A stretch of 64,000 nucleotides of DNA from Trueperella pyogenes (GTDB taxonomy: Bacteria; Actinomycetota; Actinomycetes; Actinomycetales; Actinomycetaceae): positions 124,001 through 188,000 of the forward strand of contig NZ_UHHW01000002.1 in the NCBI RefSeq assembly GCF_900460345.1, written 5' to 3'. A program made the position numbers and the translations under genes. Below are positions 54,502-62,831 of the stretch, piece after piece; positions within the stretch are counted from its first letter, which is position 1, and the number at the start of each line of letters is the position of its first letter. The notes beneath the pieces are model-generated. The model was not told the origin of the DNA. It saw only the letters and a list, made by a program, of their open reading frames with translations, and made no database searches.

Positions 54502-55311
54502 TCAGCCCTTAATGCCGGTTGAGGTGACGCCCTCGACGAACTGGCGCTGGCAGAAGACGTAGACGAGGAAGGGAACGAGGAAGGCGATGGTGGTGCCCGC
54601 CATTACCATGCCATATTGGGTTTCAAAAGCGCCGGTCATCTGCGAGACGGCGAGCGTAACGGTACGGGTATCGTCCGAGGTCAGGGAGATGAGCGGCCAC
54701 ATGAAGTCGTTCCAGGTGGTGAGGAATGTGAACACGGTCAGCGCCACAAGAACCGACCTGATCAGCGGCAGGACGATCGTGAGGAAGATGCGGAAGTCTG
54801 ATGCTCCGTCGATCCGAGCGGCGTCGAGCAATGACGGCGGTATGGAGTACATGAACTGGCGGATCAGGAAGACGCCGAAGGCGTTAACTACGGGAATAGC
54901 GAGGGCGAAAGTTGAACCGAGGATGCCCAACTCGCGGAACATGATGAACATTGGGATCATCGTGACCTGGGCGGGGATCATCATTGTGCCAAGGTAAACC
55001 CAAAAGAGCGCCTCGGATCCAGGGAAGCGCTTGAACGCGAAACCGAAAGCCGCAAGGGAACACACAACGGCATTCAATACGCAGGCGATAATGACGACGC
55101 TCAGTGAAGTGAAGATCGCCGAGCCGAAGCCCTGGACTGTGAACAGCTTGACGTAGTTGCTCAAGGTGAACGTTTCGGGGGTGATGAAGAACGTGAGTTT
55201 CGTCGTCTCTTGAAGAGAGCTGACGACCATCAAGATAAAGGGCAACACGGCGAGCACGAGAAGCACGCCCACGAATCCCCAAAGCAGGATCTTACCGACA
55301 CGGGCTAGCAT
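54502..55311 (-). CDS. Carbohydrate ABC transporter permease, MalG type
   Basis: A 269-residue inner-membrane permease with six helices. The EAA loop reads ARIDGASDFRIFLTIVLPLIRSVLVAL; FLTTWNDFMWPLISL is typical of the second permease of sugar importers. It overlaps the first permease by one base and is followed by the GH123-like gene seven bases on. It would pair with the permease and binding protein encoded upstream, and probably with the MsmK-like ATPase at 61.4-62.6 kb. Confidence 0.93.
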   Translation of the reverse strand: MLARVGKILLWGFVGVLLVLAVLPFILMVVSSLQETTKLTFFITPETFTLSNYVKLFTVQGFGSAIFTSLSVVIIACVLNAVVCSLAAFGFAFKRFPGSEALFWVYLGTMMIPAQVTMIPMFIMFRELGILGSTFALAIPVVNAFGVFLIRQFMYSIPPSLLDAARIDGASDFRIFLTIVLPLIRSVLVALTVFTFLTTWNDFMWPLISLTSDDTRTVTLAVSQMTGAFETQYGMVMAGTTIAFLVPFLVYVFCQRQFVEGVTSTGIKG

Positions 55312-56210
55312 TAGTTCTCCTCCTTAATGATGAGCTTTTGCGCGGCGGAGAACACTACGATGATCCCGAGGAGCACAATGGCAATAGCGGAGGCGGAGCC
55401 CATCTGGAATAGCTTGAATCCTTGCTGGTAGATGGCCATGACGAGCGTCGTCGTCGCGCCGCCGGGGCCTCCACCGGTCATGACGTAGACCAGGTCGAAG
55501 ACCTGGAATGACCAGATGGTCGACAGGATAATGCACAGAACCATGACCGGCCGCAGGCCAGGAATCGTGATGTAGAAGAATTGTTGTATGCGGTTTGCGC
55601 CGTCTACGGAGGCGGCTTCATAGCGTTCGCCGGGGATGTCAAGAACGCCTGCGTAGAACAAGACGAGGAAGTAACCGATGTTCTTCCACGCGCTGACGAC
55701 GATGACTACAACCATCGCCCACGTCGGATTGCCGAGGAAATTGATTGGATCAATGCCTACTGTGGCCAGGACCGAGTTGAAGAAGCCCGTGTCTCCAGAG
55801 AGCATGTAGCGCCAGACAGTGCCGACCAGGATGAGGGAGGCGACGACGGGCACGAAGAGCACAGAGCGCACGAAGCTGGAGAGCCACTTCACCTCGGTTT
55901 TCGCGAGTACGTCAGCCAGCAGCATCGGGATGAAAATCTGCAGCGGCACAGTGAAGACCGTGTAGATGACGGTGTTTTTCATCGCTGACCAGAACTTCTG
56001 ATCAGTGGCGAGCTTTTCGTAATTTGCGGTGCCATACCAGACTGGGTCGGAGAGGACGTCGTACTTGGTAAACGACAAGTATGCCGTGTACAAGATTGGA
56101 ATCAGCGCAATGAGCAGGAGGATGGCGAAGGACGGCATCACGTACGCGGTTCCCGACCAGCGCTGCAAAAACTTGCTCTTTCTAGTCTTATTCGATGGCC
56201 TGATCGCCAT
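55311..56210 (-). CDS. Carbohydrate ABC transporter permease, MalF type
   Basis: A 299-residue permease with six helices. The start FLQRWSGTAYVMPSFAILLLIALIPILYTAYLSFTKYDV is canonical for CUT1 importers, and the EAA loop reads ASVDGANRIQQFFYITIPGLRPVMVL. FDLVYVMTGGGPGGATTTLVMAIYQQGF is a signature of this family. It forms the channel with the MalG-type partner. A hairpin separates it from the binding-protein gene. Confidence 0.93.
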   Translation of the reverse strand: MAIRPSNKTRKSKFLQRWSGTAYVMPSFAILLLIALIPILYTAYLSFTKYDVLSDPVWYGTANYEKLATDQKFWSAMKNTVIYTVFTVPLQIFIPMLLADVLAKTEVKWLSSFVRSVLFVPVVASLILVGTVWRYMLSGDTGFFNSVLATVGIDPINFLGNPTWAMVVVIVVSAWKNIGYFLVLFYAGVLDIPGERYEAASVDGANRIQQFFYITIPGLRPVMVLCIILSTIWSFQVFDLVYVMTGGGPGGATTTLVMAIYQQGFKLFQMGSASAIAIVLLGIIVVFSAAQKLIIKEEN

Positions 56211-56250
56211 GAGCCCACCTCTGCAAAATCAAATGACTATCGTTGTGACG

Positions 56251-56293
56251 TAAAAGCTGGTGCTGCTCTGGCGAAAACAAAGCAGCACCAGCT
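56251..56293 (-). terminator. Partial terminator between binding-protein and permease genes
   Basis: On the minus strand a 13-bp perfect stem (56281-56293 with 56255-56267), followed by TTTTA. It would reduce read-through from the binding-protein gene, giving excess receptor over permeases. Confidence 0.75.
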
Positions 56294-56306
56294 GGGGAGA
56301 TAATTC

Positions 56307-57557
56307 TTACTTCGCGAGCAACTCGTTGGCCTCCTTGGCTGCGTCGCCGAGAGCTTGCTCGGGGGTCTTCTGGCCGTTCAGCATCTGCTGAAGGTTTGCA
56401 TAGAGGACCTGGTAGGTGCCCGCGCTATTGGGGATGACGGGGAGGGGGTGAAGGATGTTCGCCTTTTCGGCGTACATCTTCGCGAACTGCTCGGGGTAAT
56501 TGGACTTCTCGTCCTTGCCCAGCGGCGGGAAGGCAGCTTGCTTGTGCAACTTCTCCATCTGCGACCCGGAGGTGACGAAAGAGATCAGCTTGTAACACAG
56601 ATCCGGGTTGGTGCACTTCTTGAGCATGGTCAGCGAGTCGGAGGCGATGAACGTGCCTTCGGTTTTGCCTTTGAGCGACGGAATCGCGCCCCAGTTGATA
56701 CCTGCCTCGGTCCATTTTTGCATGTCTTGGTCCGAAGTGATGACGAATGCCGCCTTGCCCTCTTCGAAGTCCTTACGCTGGGTTTCGGGGGTGGTTCCGG
56801 TGGTTGTTTCGTCCAGAACCCCCTTCTCGCGCAGCTTCACGATGAACTTGGCCGCTTCCAACATTTCTGGGGAGTCGAAGAGGGTCTTCGACCCGTCGTC
56901 GGCGAAGAGCTTGCCGCCGGCCTGGAAGAGGTAGGGGAAGAATACGTGGTTCATGGCGCCGCGCGCGGGATCGCCCCACGCGGCAGTGTAGGGCTTGATG
57001 CCGGCTTCCTTGAGCTTGACGCCTGCGGCGAGGAACTCATCCCACGTCGTTGGGACGTCGACGCCGGCCTTGGCCAGCAGATCCTTGTTGTAGAACAGGA
57101 CGCGCGCACCGCCGACGATCAGCGGGATCGAGTACTGCTTGCCGGCAAATTCGCCGTTCTTGAGGAAGTAGAAGTTGTCCTTTTGCTCTTTGGTGACTTT
57201 GTCGGTCATGTCCACGAGCTGGTTCTTGGCGATGTAGTCGCCAATCATTTCGGAGTACATGTAGCCCACATCGGGGCCGTCGTTGGAGGAGATGCCGGTG
57301 AGGTACTTGGTTTCGTAGGCATCCCACGGGATGACGGTGATGTTGACGTCGACGTTGTTTTCTTTTTCGAAGGGGGCGACGATCTCGTCCCACAGGGCTT
57401 TGTCTTCATTGTTGGCCGCTAGTGGGGGGACCCACATGTTTAGCTTGGTGGGGCCGTTTGCCCCCGTGGTCTCTGACGAGCTCCCTGTGCCAGAACAACC
57501 CGCCAGGAGCGCTAGCGCAGCCGCTGCGGCGGTCGCGGTTTTCAGTAGGCGCTTCAT
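56307..57557 (-). CDS. Carbohydrate-binding lipoprotein of ABC importer
   Basis: A 416-residue receptor with signal peptide and lipobox LLAGCSG. Family 1 binding-protein features: TKLNMWVPPLAANNEDKALWDEIVAPFEKENNVDVNI, SSNDGPDVGYMY, FYNKDLLAKAGVDVPTTWDEFLAAGVKL and GKAAFVITSDQDM. It is the first gene of the binding protein-permease-permease-GH123 operon and divergent from the ROK regulator. The ligand is unknown; the linked GH123-like enzyme suggests a galactosamine-containing oligosaccharide. Confidence 0.93.
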   Translation of the reverse strand: MKRLLKTATAAAAALALLAGCSGTGSSSETTGANGPTKLNMWVPPLAANNEDKALWDEIVAPFEKENNVDVNITVIPWDAYETKYLTGISSNDGPDVGYMYSEMIGDYIAKNQLVDMTDKVTKEQKDNFYFLKNGEFAGKQYSIPLIVGGARVLFYNKDLLAKAGVDVPTTWDEFLAAGVKLKEAGIKPYTAAWGDPARGAMNHVFFPYLFQAGGKLFADDGSKTLFDSPEMLEAAKFIVKLREKGVLDETTTGTTPETQRKDFEEGKAAFVITSDQDMQKWTEAGINWGAIPSLKGKTEGTFIASDSLTMLKKCTNPDLCYKLISFVTSGSQMEKLHKQAAFPPLGKDEKSNYPEQFAKMYAEKANILHPLPVIPNSAGTYQVLYANLQQMLNGQKTPEQALGDAAKEANELLAK

Positions 57558-57617
57558 AAATACTCCTTGACTAGTGCGGCATCATTGCCGATGCGGCGAT
57601 TCTAATAAAACTAAATA

Positions 57618-57674
57618 GGGTTACGCAACCCGTGTTCTAAACGTATTAAAGAACCCGGCGGGGTTGTGTATTAT
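57618..57674. promoter_or_regulatory. Divergent ROK/ABC control region
   Basis: Two dyads, GGGTT-ACGC-AACCC (57618-57631) and AACCC-GGCG-GGGTT (57652-57665), lie between the divergent starts. TATTAT (57669-57674) is a -10 for the ROK gene ending six bases before ATG 57681. The dyads are candidates for ROK operators. Confidence 0.45.
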
Positions 57675-57680
57675 AGAGGT

Positions 57681-58847
57681 ATGAGTATGCACCCGGCACT
57701 AACCCCCAATGCGTCTGGGGATGTTGGGGTCTCGGCGCTCATGCGCGATAACTCGGTACACGCAGTTCTCAACGCGCTCTCCGAAGAACCCCGCACTTTC
57801 TCCATTACCGAGCTGTGTCGGATGAGCAAGCTGTCGCGCCCCACCGTGACACGCATACTCAACGACCTCATGGCCGAAGGCCTCGTCCACACCAAAACCG
57901 CCACGCGTTCCCACGCGGCCGGGGGCCGCAAGCCGCAACTCTTTTCCCTCAATCGGAAGCACCACTGCGGCGTCGTGCTTCGCGTGAATTACGACGTCGT
58001 TGAGGGATTCGCGCTCGACGCGGCCGGTGACGTCCTCACTGACGTGTCCGACCGATTCTCTGACTACGGAGAGGTCGCGGAGTACCTCGCGGGCGTCCTG
58101 CGGAAAATCCTGAACGATGCGCAGTGCCCGGTTTTTTCGGCTGCGGTGGTTGTGATGGGGATCGTGCACCGCGGGCGCGTGGTGCGTTCGGAGTCTTTCC
58201 CCATGCTCAACGACAACTTGTGGATTGACCAGCTCAACGAGATTCTGCGCGAGCACGGCCACGAGGCGCAGGTAGTCGCTCTCAATGACGCAAAGGTCGC
58301 CGCGCAGTGGATGTATGACCAGCTCGTCACCCCAGAAGGCGGCCCTGACTCGATGATCGCCCTGCACTGCTCCGAAGACCTCGGCTGTGGGTTGATTTTC
58401 GACGGCGTACTGCTCGATGGCGCCCACGGCGCGGCCGGGGAAATCCTGCAGGAAACTGACGGCGAGTGGATGACCGTGTCGAAGTACTTGCGGGCCTTGG
58501 AAAGCGAGCACGGCATGTCGATCCGGCAGCTCTTCGCCGCGGCGCCCGCCCTCGATCAGGAAACCCCCTTCGTACGCACTTTGGGGACACTCATCGGCAA
58601 GGCGCTTGTCCCGATGGTGCTCACGCTCGATCCGGACACAGTCGCCGTCGGCGGTGCGATCGTGGACTGCGGAACCCCGCTGATCAAAGCGATCGAAGCT
58701 GAGCTGAACAAGGCAACCCCCACTCCACCCCTCGTGAGCATGGCACCCCGGGGCGCAAAATCGGTCAAGGAGGGAGCGAAAATGTTCGTGCTTGCACAGG
58801 CCAGGAATGCGACGATGGGACTGCTCAACGGGAGTTCGTGGGCGTAG
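57681..58847 (+). CDS. ROK-family transcriptional regulator
   Basis: A 388-residue NagC/XylR-type repressor. A leaderless start at ATG 57681 is likely; ATG 57687 is an alternative with GAGG upstream. The winged helix is FSITELCRMSKLSRPTVTRILNDLMAEGLV (about 35-65). The sugar-kinase-like domain has HCGVVLRVNYDVVEG, CSEDLGCGLIFDGVLLDGAHGAAGEI and DPDTVAVGGAIVD. The CxCGxxGCxE zinc motif of ROK kinases is absent. It probably represses the divergent ABC importer until an amino sugar or its phosphate is present. Confidence 0.88.
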   Translation: MSMHPALTPNASGDVGVSALMRDNSVHAVLNALSEEPRTFSITELCRMSKLSRPTVTRILNDLMAEGLVHTKTATRSHAAGGRKPQLFSLNRKHHCGVVLRVNYDVVEGFALDAAGDVLTDVSDRFSDYGEVAEYLAGVLRKILNDAQCPVFSAAVVVMGIVHRGRVVRSESFPMLNDNLWIDQLNEILREHGHEAQVVALNDAKVAAQWMYDQLVTPEGGPDSMIALHCSEDLGCGLIFDGVLLDGAHGAAGEILQETDGEWMTVSKYLRALESEHGMSIRQLFAAAPALDQETPFVRTLGTLIGKALVPMVLTLDPDTVAVGGAIVDCGTPLIKAIEAELNKATPTPPLVSMAPRGAKSVKEGAKMFVLAQARNATMGLLNGSSWA

Positions 58848-58879
58848 AATTGACCTGACTACCCAAGGAAAGGCAATCC

Positions 58880-59983
58880 ATGACCATCAATTACGGCATC
58901 ATCGGCACGGGCTACTTCGGCGCGGAACTCGGCCGTGCCCTCGCCCGCCTCGACGGCGCGAAAGTCCTCGGCGTCTTCGACCCGGCCAACGCCGTGCAGT
59001 GCGCCCGTGAGCTCGGCGCGGAAATCTTCGCCTCGGCGGATGCTCTCATCAACGATCCGCGCATCGACGCCGTCGTCGTCGCTTCCCCAAATAACCAGCA
59101 CGTCGAGCCGGTACTGGCGGCCGCCCGTGCAGGTAAGGCGATCTTCGCGGAAAAGCCTATCGCCCTGAACTACGCCGATTGCCGCGCGATGGTCGACGCG
59201 GCGCGAGAGGCCGGCGTCGTATTTATGGCAGGTCACGTCATGAACTTTATGAACGGTGTCCGCCTGGCCAAGCGGATTATCGCCGAGGGCCGTCTCGGCC
59301 GGGTGCTGCACGTGCGCGCGGCGCGCACGGGCTGGGAGGCAGAGCAGCCGGTAGCCACGTGGAAGAAAGTTCGCGCCCTGTCGGGTGGGCACCTCTACCA
59401 CCACATCCACGAGCTCGACTGCGTCCAGTCCATCCTCGGCCCGGCGCGTTTTGCCACGATGGTCGGGGGAAATGTGGCCCATCGTGGAATCGACGACGTC
59501 GACGACATGCTCCTCATCCAGCTCCAGTTCGACGACGCGTTTGCCACCCTCGAATACGGTTCGGCCTTCCACTGGCCGGAACACCACGTCCTGATCCAGG
59601 GGGAGTTGGGGGCGATCATGATTGACCTGCAGGAGGTCGGGGTCACGGTGCGCATCGGCGACGAGGAGGAGACCCACCTCCTGCACCGCACCCCTGAAGA
59701 GGATCGTCAACGCGCGGACATCTATGCCTCATTGACGACGACGGACGGCGCAGTCCAATACGGCCACCCGGATGAGGAACCCCCGCTCTGGCTGGCCGGG
59801 ATCGTGGAGGAGGAGATGACCTACTTCCACGGGCTCATGCAGGGCGAGCCGATCGCGCAGGAGTTCGCGAAACTCTCCGACGGCATGGCGGCGATGGAGG
59901 CGATTGCTACGGCGGATGCATGCACGCTGTCGATGAAGGAGAACCGAAAAGTCGCGATTGCGGAGATCACGCAGGCAGTTTAG
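58880..59983 (+). CDS. Gfo/Idh/MocA-family oxidoreductase
   Basis: A 367-residue NAD(P)-dependent sugar dehydrogenase-like protein. The Rossmann start is YGIIGTGYFGAELGRALARL; AIFAEKPIALNYADCRAMVDAA carries the EKP motif; SGGHLYHHIHELDCVQSILG has the catalytic-site His pair. The family oxidises or epimerises sugars and inositols; one branch (GH109) removes alpha-GalNAc. It lies downstream of the ROK gene in the glycan locus. Its stop overlaps that of the convergent DUF4032 gene by four bases. Confidence 0.88.
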   Translation: MTINYGIIGTGYFGAELGRALARLDGAKVLGVFDPANAVQCARELGAEIFASADALINDPRIDAVVVASPNNQHVEPVLAAARAGKAIFAEKPIALNYADCRAMVDAAREAGVVFMAGHVMNFMNGVRLAKRIIAEGRLGRVLHVRAARTGWEAEQPVATWKKVRALSGGHLYHHIHELDCVQSILGPARFATMVGGNVAHRGIDDVDDMLLIQLQFDDAFATLEYGSAFHWPEHHVLIQGELGAIMIDLQEVGVTVRIGDEEETHLLHRTPEEDRQRADIYASLTTTDGAVQYGHPDEEPPLWLAGIVEEEMTYFHGLMQGEPIAQEFAKLSDGMAAMEAIATADACTLSMKENRKVAIAEITQAV

Positions 59984-61251
59984 TCTCCGAAGATGGTTCC
60001 GATCTCGAATTCCTCCGTCGTCGGCCCGTCGGCGGCGGAGCCAATGAACCGCGACTCGTCGCGGCGATGAGCTAGGACGTCATTGACGTACGAGCCGACA
60101 GCCTCGGCCATGGGGACGTCGCGGCCTTGGCGCTCGGAACAAAACCAGCGGTGTTCGAGTATTTCGTGGAACAGCTGGGCGGGTTGCAGCTTGGCGCGCA
60201 GCTCGGGCGGGACGGCTTGGACGGTTGGCTCGTAGACATTCATCATCCACTCGTGAGCCACGATTTCCAGCGGGACGCCTGATTTTCCGGTGGCGGTTCG
60301 ATAGTACTCCATGTCGTTGACTAGGCGGCGCGCCTGCTTTTCCTCAACGTCCAGGCCAGTCAGGCGCATAAGCTTGCGCGAGTAGTGGCCGAGGTCCACT
60401 ACTTTGGGCTGGATGGAAATTGAGGTGCCGCCGATATCGGTGGACATGGCCAATTCGCCTACCTCGAAGCCGAGGTCGTTGAGCCGGCGGATGCGCGCGT
60501 CCACGCGCCAGCGTTCGGAGCGGTCGAAAGACTCTTCGCTGGTGAGCTCGCTCCACAGCTCGCGGTAGCGTTCCTCGAAACGGTTGCCGACGGCGATCGC
60601 ATCGAATTCGGAATCCAGGATGGCGCCAGCTTGCAGATCCATGAGCTCGCCGATGATGTTGACGCGTGCGACGTCGATGTCGTAGTGGCGCTTGCGCTCG
60701 GAGAGGTTATCTTCGAGCTCGCCGGTTTCTGCGTCTACCAGATAGGCGGAGAATTCGCCGGCGTCGCGCCTAAAGAGCGTGTTGGACAAGGAGACGTCGC
60801 CCCAGTAAAAGCCCAGCAGGTGCAGGCGAACCATGAGTACGGCGAGGGCATCAATCAGCCGACGAACCGTATCGACCCGCATGGAGGCCTGGCCAAACAA
60901 GGAACGGTACGGCAGTGAGAAGGGCAGATGGTGAGTGACGAGGGCGGCGTTGAGGGGCTCACCGGCGTCGTCGTAGCGGCCGGTGATCACCGCCAATGGC
61001 TCGACGCACGGCGCGTCCAGGCGGTTGAGGTTGCGCAGCGTCTCGTACTCGTGGTGGGCGACCGATTCACCGATCTCTTTGACCGCCACGACCTTGCCCT
61101 CCAGGTAGGCGAAGCGGACAATGTGTCGTGAAATACCGCGGGGGAGGGCCGCGATGATCGACGCCGGCCACTCCTCGAGCGGCACGTTCCACGGCAGGTC
61201 AAGAAGTGCGGGCTCGACCTGTGCAGAAGTGATCTGTAGGGATCTGATCAT
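59980..61251 (-). CDS. DUF4032 protein, kinase-like fold
   Basis: A 423-residue protein with a lipopolysaccharide-kinase-like N-terminal half: FAYLEGKVVAVKEIGESVAHHEYETLRNL (beta-3 Lys and alpha-C Glu), LHLLGFYWGDVSLSNTLFRRDAGEFSAYLVDAETGE (HGD/DxxxxN and DAE motifs), then the DUF4032 end near HEILEHRWFCSERQGRDVPM. Widespread in actinobacteria; its substrate is unknown. It stands alone between the oxidoreductase and ATPase genes. Confidence 0.82.
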   Translation of the reverse strand: MIRSLQITSAQVEPALLDLPWNVPLEEWPASIIAALPRGISRHIVRFAYLEGKVVAVKEIGESVAHHEYETLRNLNRLDAPCVEPLAVITGRYDDAGEPLNAALVTHHLPFSLPYRSLFGQASMRVDTVRRLIDALAVLMVRLHLLGFYWGDVSLSNTLFRRDAGEFSAYLVDAETGELEDNLSERKRHYDIDVARVNIIGELMDLQAGAILDSEFDAIAVGNRFEERYRELWSELTSEESFDRSERWRVDARIRRLNDLGFEVGELAMSTDIGGTSISIQPKVVDLGHYSRKLMRLTGLDVEEKQARRLVNDMEYYRTATGKSGVPLEIVAHEWMMNVYEPTVQAVPPELRAKLQPAQLFHEILEHRWFCSERQGRDVPMAEAVGSYVNDVLAHRRDESRFIGSAADGPTTEEFEIGTIFGD

Positions 61252-61335
61252 GCCGCTCTTTCCTCGCGTTTTCGTGTTACTGCGTATCGGTGGCTAGTGC
61301 CCACCTGGGCAGGTGATACTCTACCCCAGATGCAA

Positions 61336-61376
61336 ACGACGCCGGAGCCCGGTGGGAACCTGAGCTCCGGCGTCGT
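61336..61376 (-). terminator. Terminator of the ATPase gene
   Basis: A 13-bp perfect GC-rich stem (61336-61348 with 61364-61376), followed on the minus strand by TTTGC. It lies just past the ATPase stop. Confidence 0.75.
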
Positions 61377-61385
61377 GCCTAAAGA

Positions 61386-62573
61386 CTAGGCCTTGGGATC
61401 CTCAATGCGAACCTCGGCTGCGGTGTTGTCCACATTCTCGATGATGGCCTCAGCGCCGGTCTCGATGCGGCTGCCGGTGGAGGCGGAGAAGAAGTGGGTG
61501 TGCTCGGCCTTCGGCTTGAGGTAGACGATCTCGCCGGCCTTGGGGACCACGTAGGGCTCGATGCGCACGACCATCGTCTCGGACTGGTCGCCGGAACCGA
61601 AGCTGTCGGACTCGCGCTCCGCGCCAACGATCGTGCCGTACACGTAGGCGTCCGAACCGAGGGACTCGACGAAGGTGACCTTGATCGGGATCCCGCCCTC
61701 ACCGGGGCCAGCGACTTCGAGTGCTTCGGGGCGCAGGCCCACGATGAGCGAGCCGTCGGCGCGCACGGCGTCGAGCACGGGGGCCGGGAGCGAGAAGCGG
61801 GCGTCGCCGAAGACGGCGTCGCTGCCCTCGATCCGCCACGGGCCGAGGTTCATGGCCGGGGAGCCGATGAAGCCCGCCACAAAGGCATTGGCCGGGCGGG
61901 AGAACATCTCCGCCGGGGAAGCTACCTGCTGGAGGATACCATCCTTGAGAACCGCGATACGATCGCCCATGGTGAGCGCCTCAGTCTGGTCGTGGGTGAC
62001 GTAAACGGTGGTGACGCCGAGCGAGCGTTGTAGCGAGGCGATCTGTGTGCGGGTCTGAACGCGGAGCTTGGCGTCCAAATTCGACAGCGGCTCGTCCATG
62101 AGGAAGACCTGCGGCTTACGGACGATGGCGCGACCCATGGCGACGCGCTGACGCTGGCCACCGGAGAGTGCCTTTGGCTTGCGATCGAGGTACTGGGTCA
62201 AGTCGAGGATCTTGGCTGCTTCCTCGACGCGCTGACGGATAACTTCCTTCTTCTCGCCGGCGATCTTGAGGGCGAAGCCCATGTTGTCCGCAACAGTCAT
62301 GTGCGGGTAGAGGGCGTAGTTCTGGAAGACCATGGCGATGTCACGGTCCTTAGGGGAGACGTCGGTGACGTCGCGATCGCCAATGTAGATGCGGCCGGAG
62401 TTGACGTCCTCAAGGCCCGCGAGCATGCGTAGCGAGGTGGACTTACCGCAGCCCGAGGGGCCGACGAGCACGAGGAATTCCCCGTCCTTAATCTCGAGAT
62501 TAAGTGCATCAACTGCGGGAGTGGTTGCTCCGGGGTAGACGCGAGTAGCGTTTTCAAATGTAACAGTCGCCAT
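61386..62573 (-). CDS. CUT1 sugar ABC transporter ATPase, MsmK/UgpC type
   Basis: A 395-residue ATPase shared by sugar importers. Walker A is GPSGCGKSTSLRMLAGLE, the Q-loop is in MVFQNYALYPHMTV, the signature is LSGGQRQRVAMGRAI, Walker B is VFLMDEPLSNLDAKLR and the H-loop is VYVTHDQTEA. The C-terminal TOBE/MalK-like regulatory domain starts near FIGSPAMNLG. The gene is monocistronic with its own promoter and terminator, fitting a general ATPase serving the importer at 54.5-57.6 kb and others, including that at the left edge. Confidence 0.95.
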   Translation of the reverse strand: MATVTFENATRVYPGATTPAVDALNLEIKDGEFLVLVGPSGCGKSTSLRMLAGLEDVNSGRIYIGDRDVTDVSPKDRDIAMVFQNYALYPHMTVADNMGFALKIAGEKKEVIRQRVEEAAKILDLTQYLDRKPKALSGGQRQRVAMGRAIVRKPQVFLMDEPLSNLDAKLRVQTRTQIASLQRSLGVTTVYVTHDQTEALTMGDRIAVLKDGILQQVASPAEMFSRPANAFVAGFIGSPAMNLGPWRIEGSDAVFGDARFSLPAPVLDAVRADGSLIVGLRPEALEVAGPGEGGIPIKVTFVESLGSDAYVYGTIVGAERESDSFGSGDQSETMVVRIEPYVVPKAGEIVYLKPKAEHTHFFSASTGSRIETGAEAIIENVDNTAAEVRIEDPKA

Positions 62574-62591
62574 TATTCATGGTTCCCTTCA

Positions 62592-62650
62592 CCGGCAGGT
62601 ACGTGCCGGACGATCCGTCGTGAAAGGTGTCAGTGTGTCGCCTCTGACAC
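62592..62650. promoter_or_regulatory. Dyads upstream of the ATPase gene
   Basis: CCGGCA-GGTACG-TGCCGG (62592-62609) and GTGTCAG (62627-62633) with CTGACAC (62644-62650) lie just before the ATPase start. They may be operator sites or leader hairpins. Confidence 0.35.
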
Positions 62651-62831
62651 AATGCCGACCTCAGCGTCGACATCGCTAACATTGTTCCACATTTGGGAGC
62701 CTGTAGGATGGATTTGTGAGAAATTCGTAAGACGATTTCGTCACGACGCCGCTAGCGGCATGAAACAGTGGCATGGACAAGCTGGACGCGTGTAGAACTG
62801 CGCGCGTGAACTTTAGGGCAGGGAGGTGGTC

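Noticed and set aside
56355..57422. A 355-codon plus-strand frame opposite the binding-protein gene
   Set aside because: The minus-strand gene has signal peptide, lipobox and full family match; the plus frame is Val/Gly/Asp-rich shadow.
58880..59983. GH109 alpha-N-acetylgalactosaminidase
   Set aside because: The sequence shows only general Gfo/Idh/MocA motifs; nothing visible separates it into GH109, so the narrower name is not supported.
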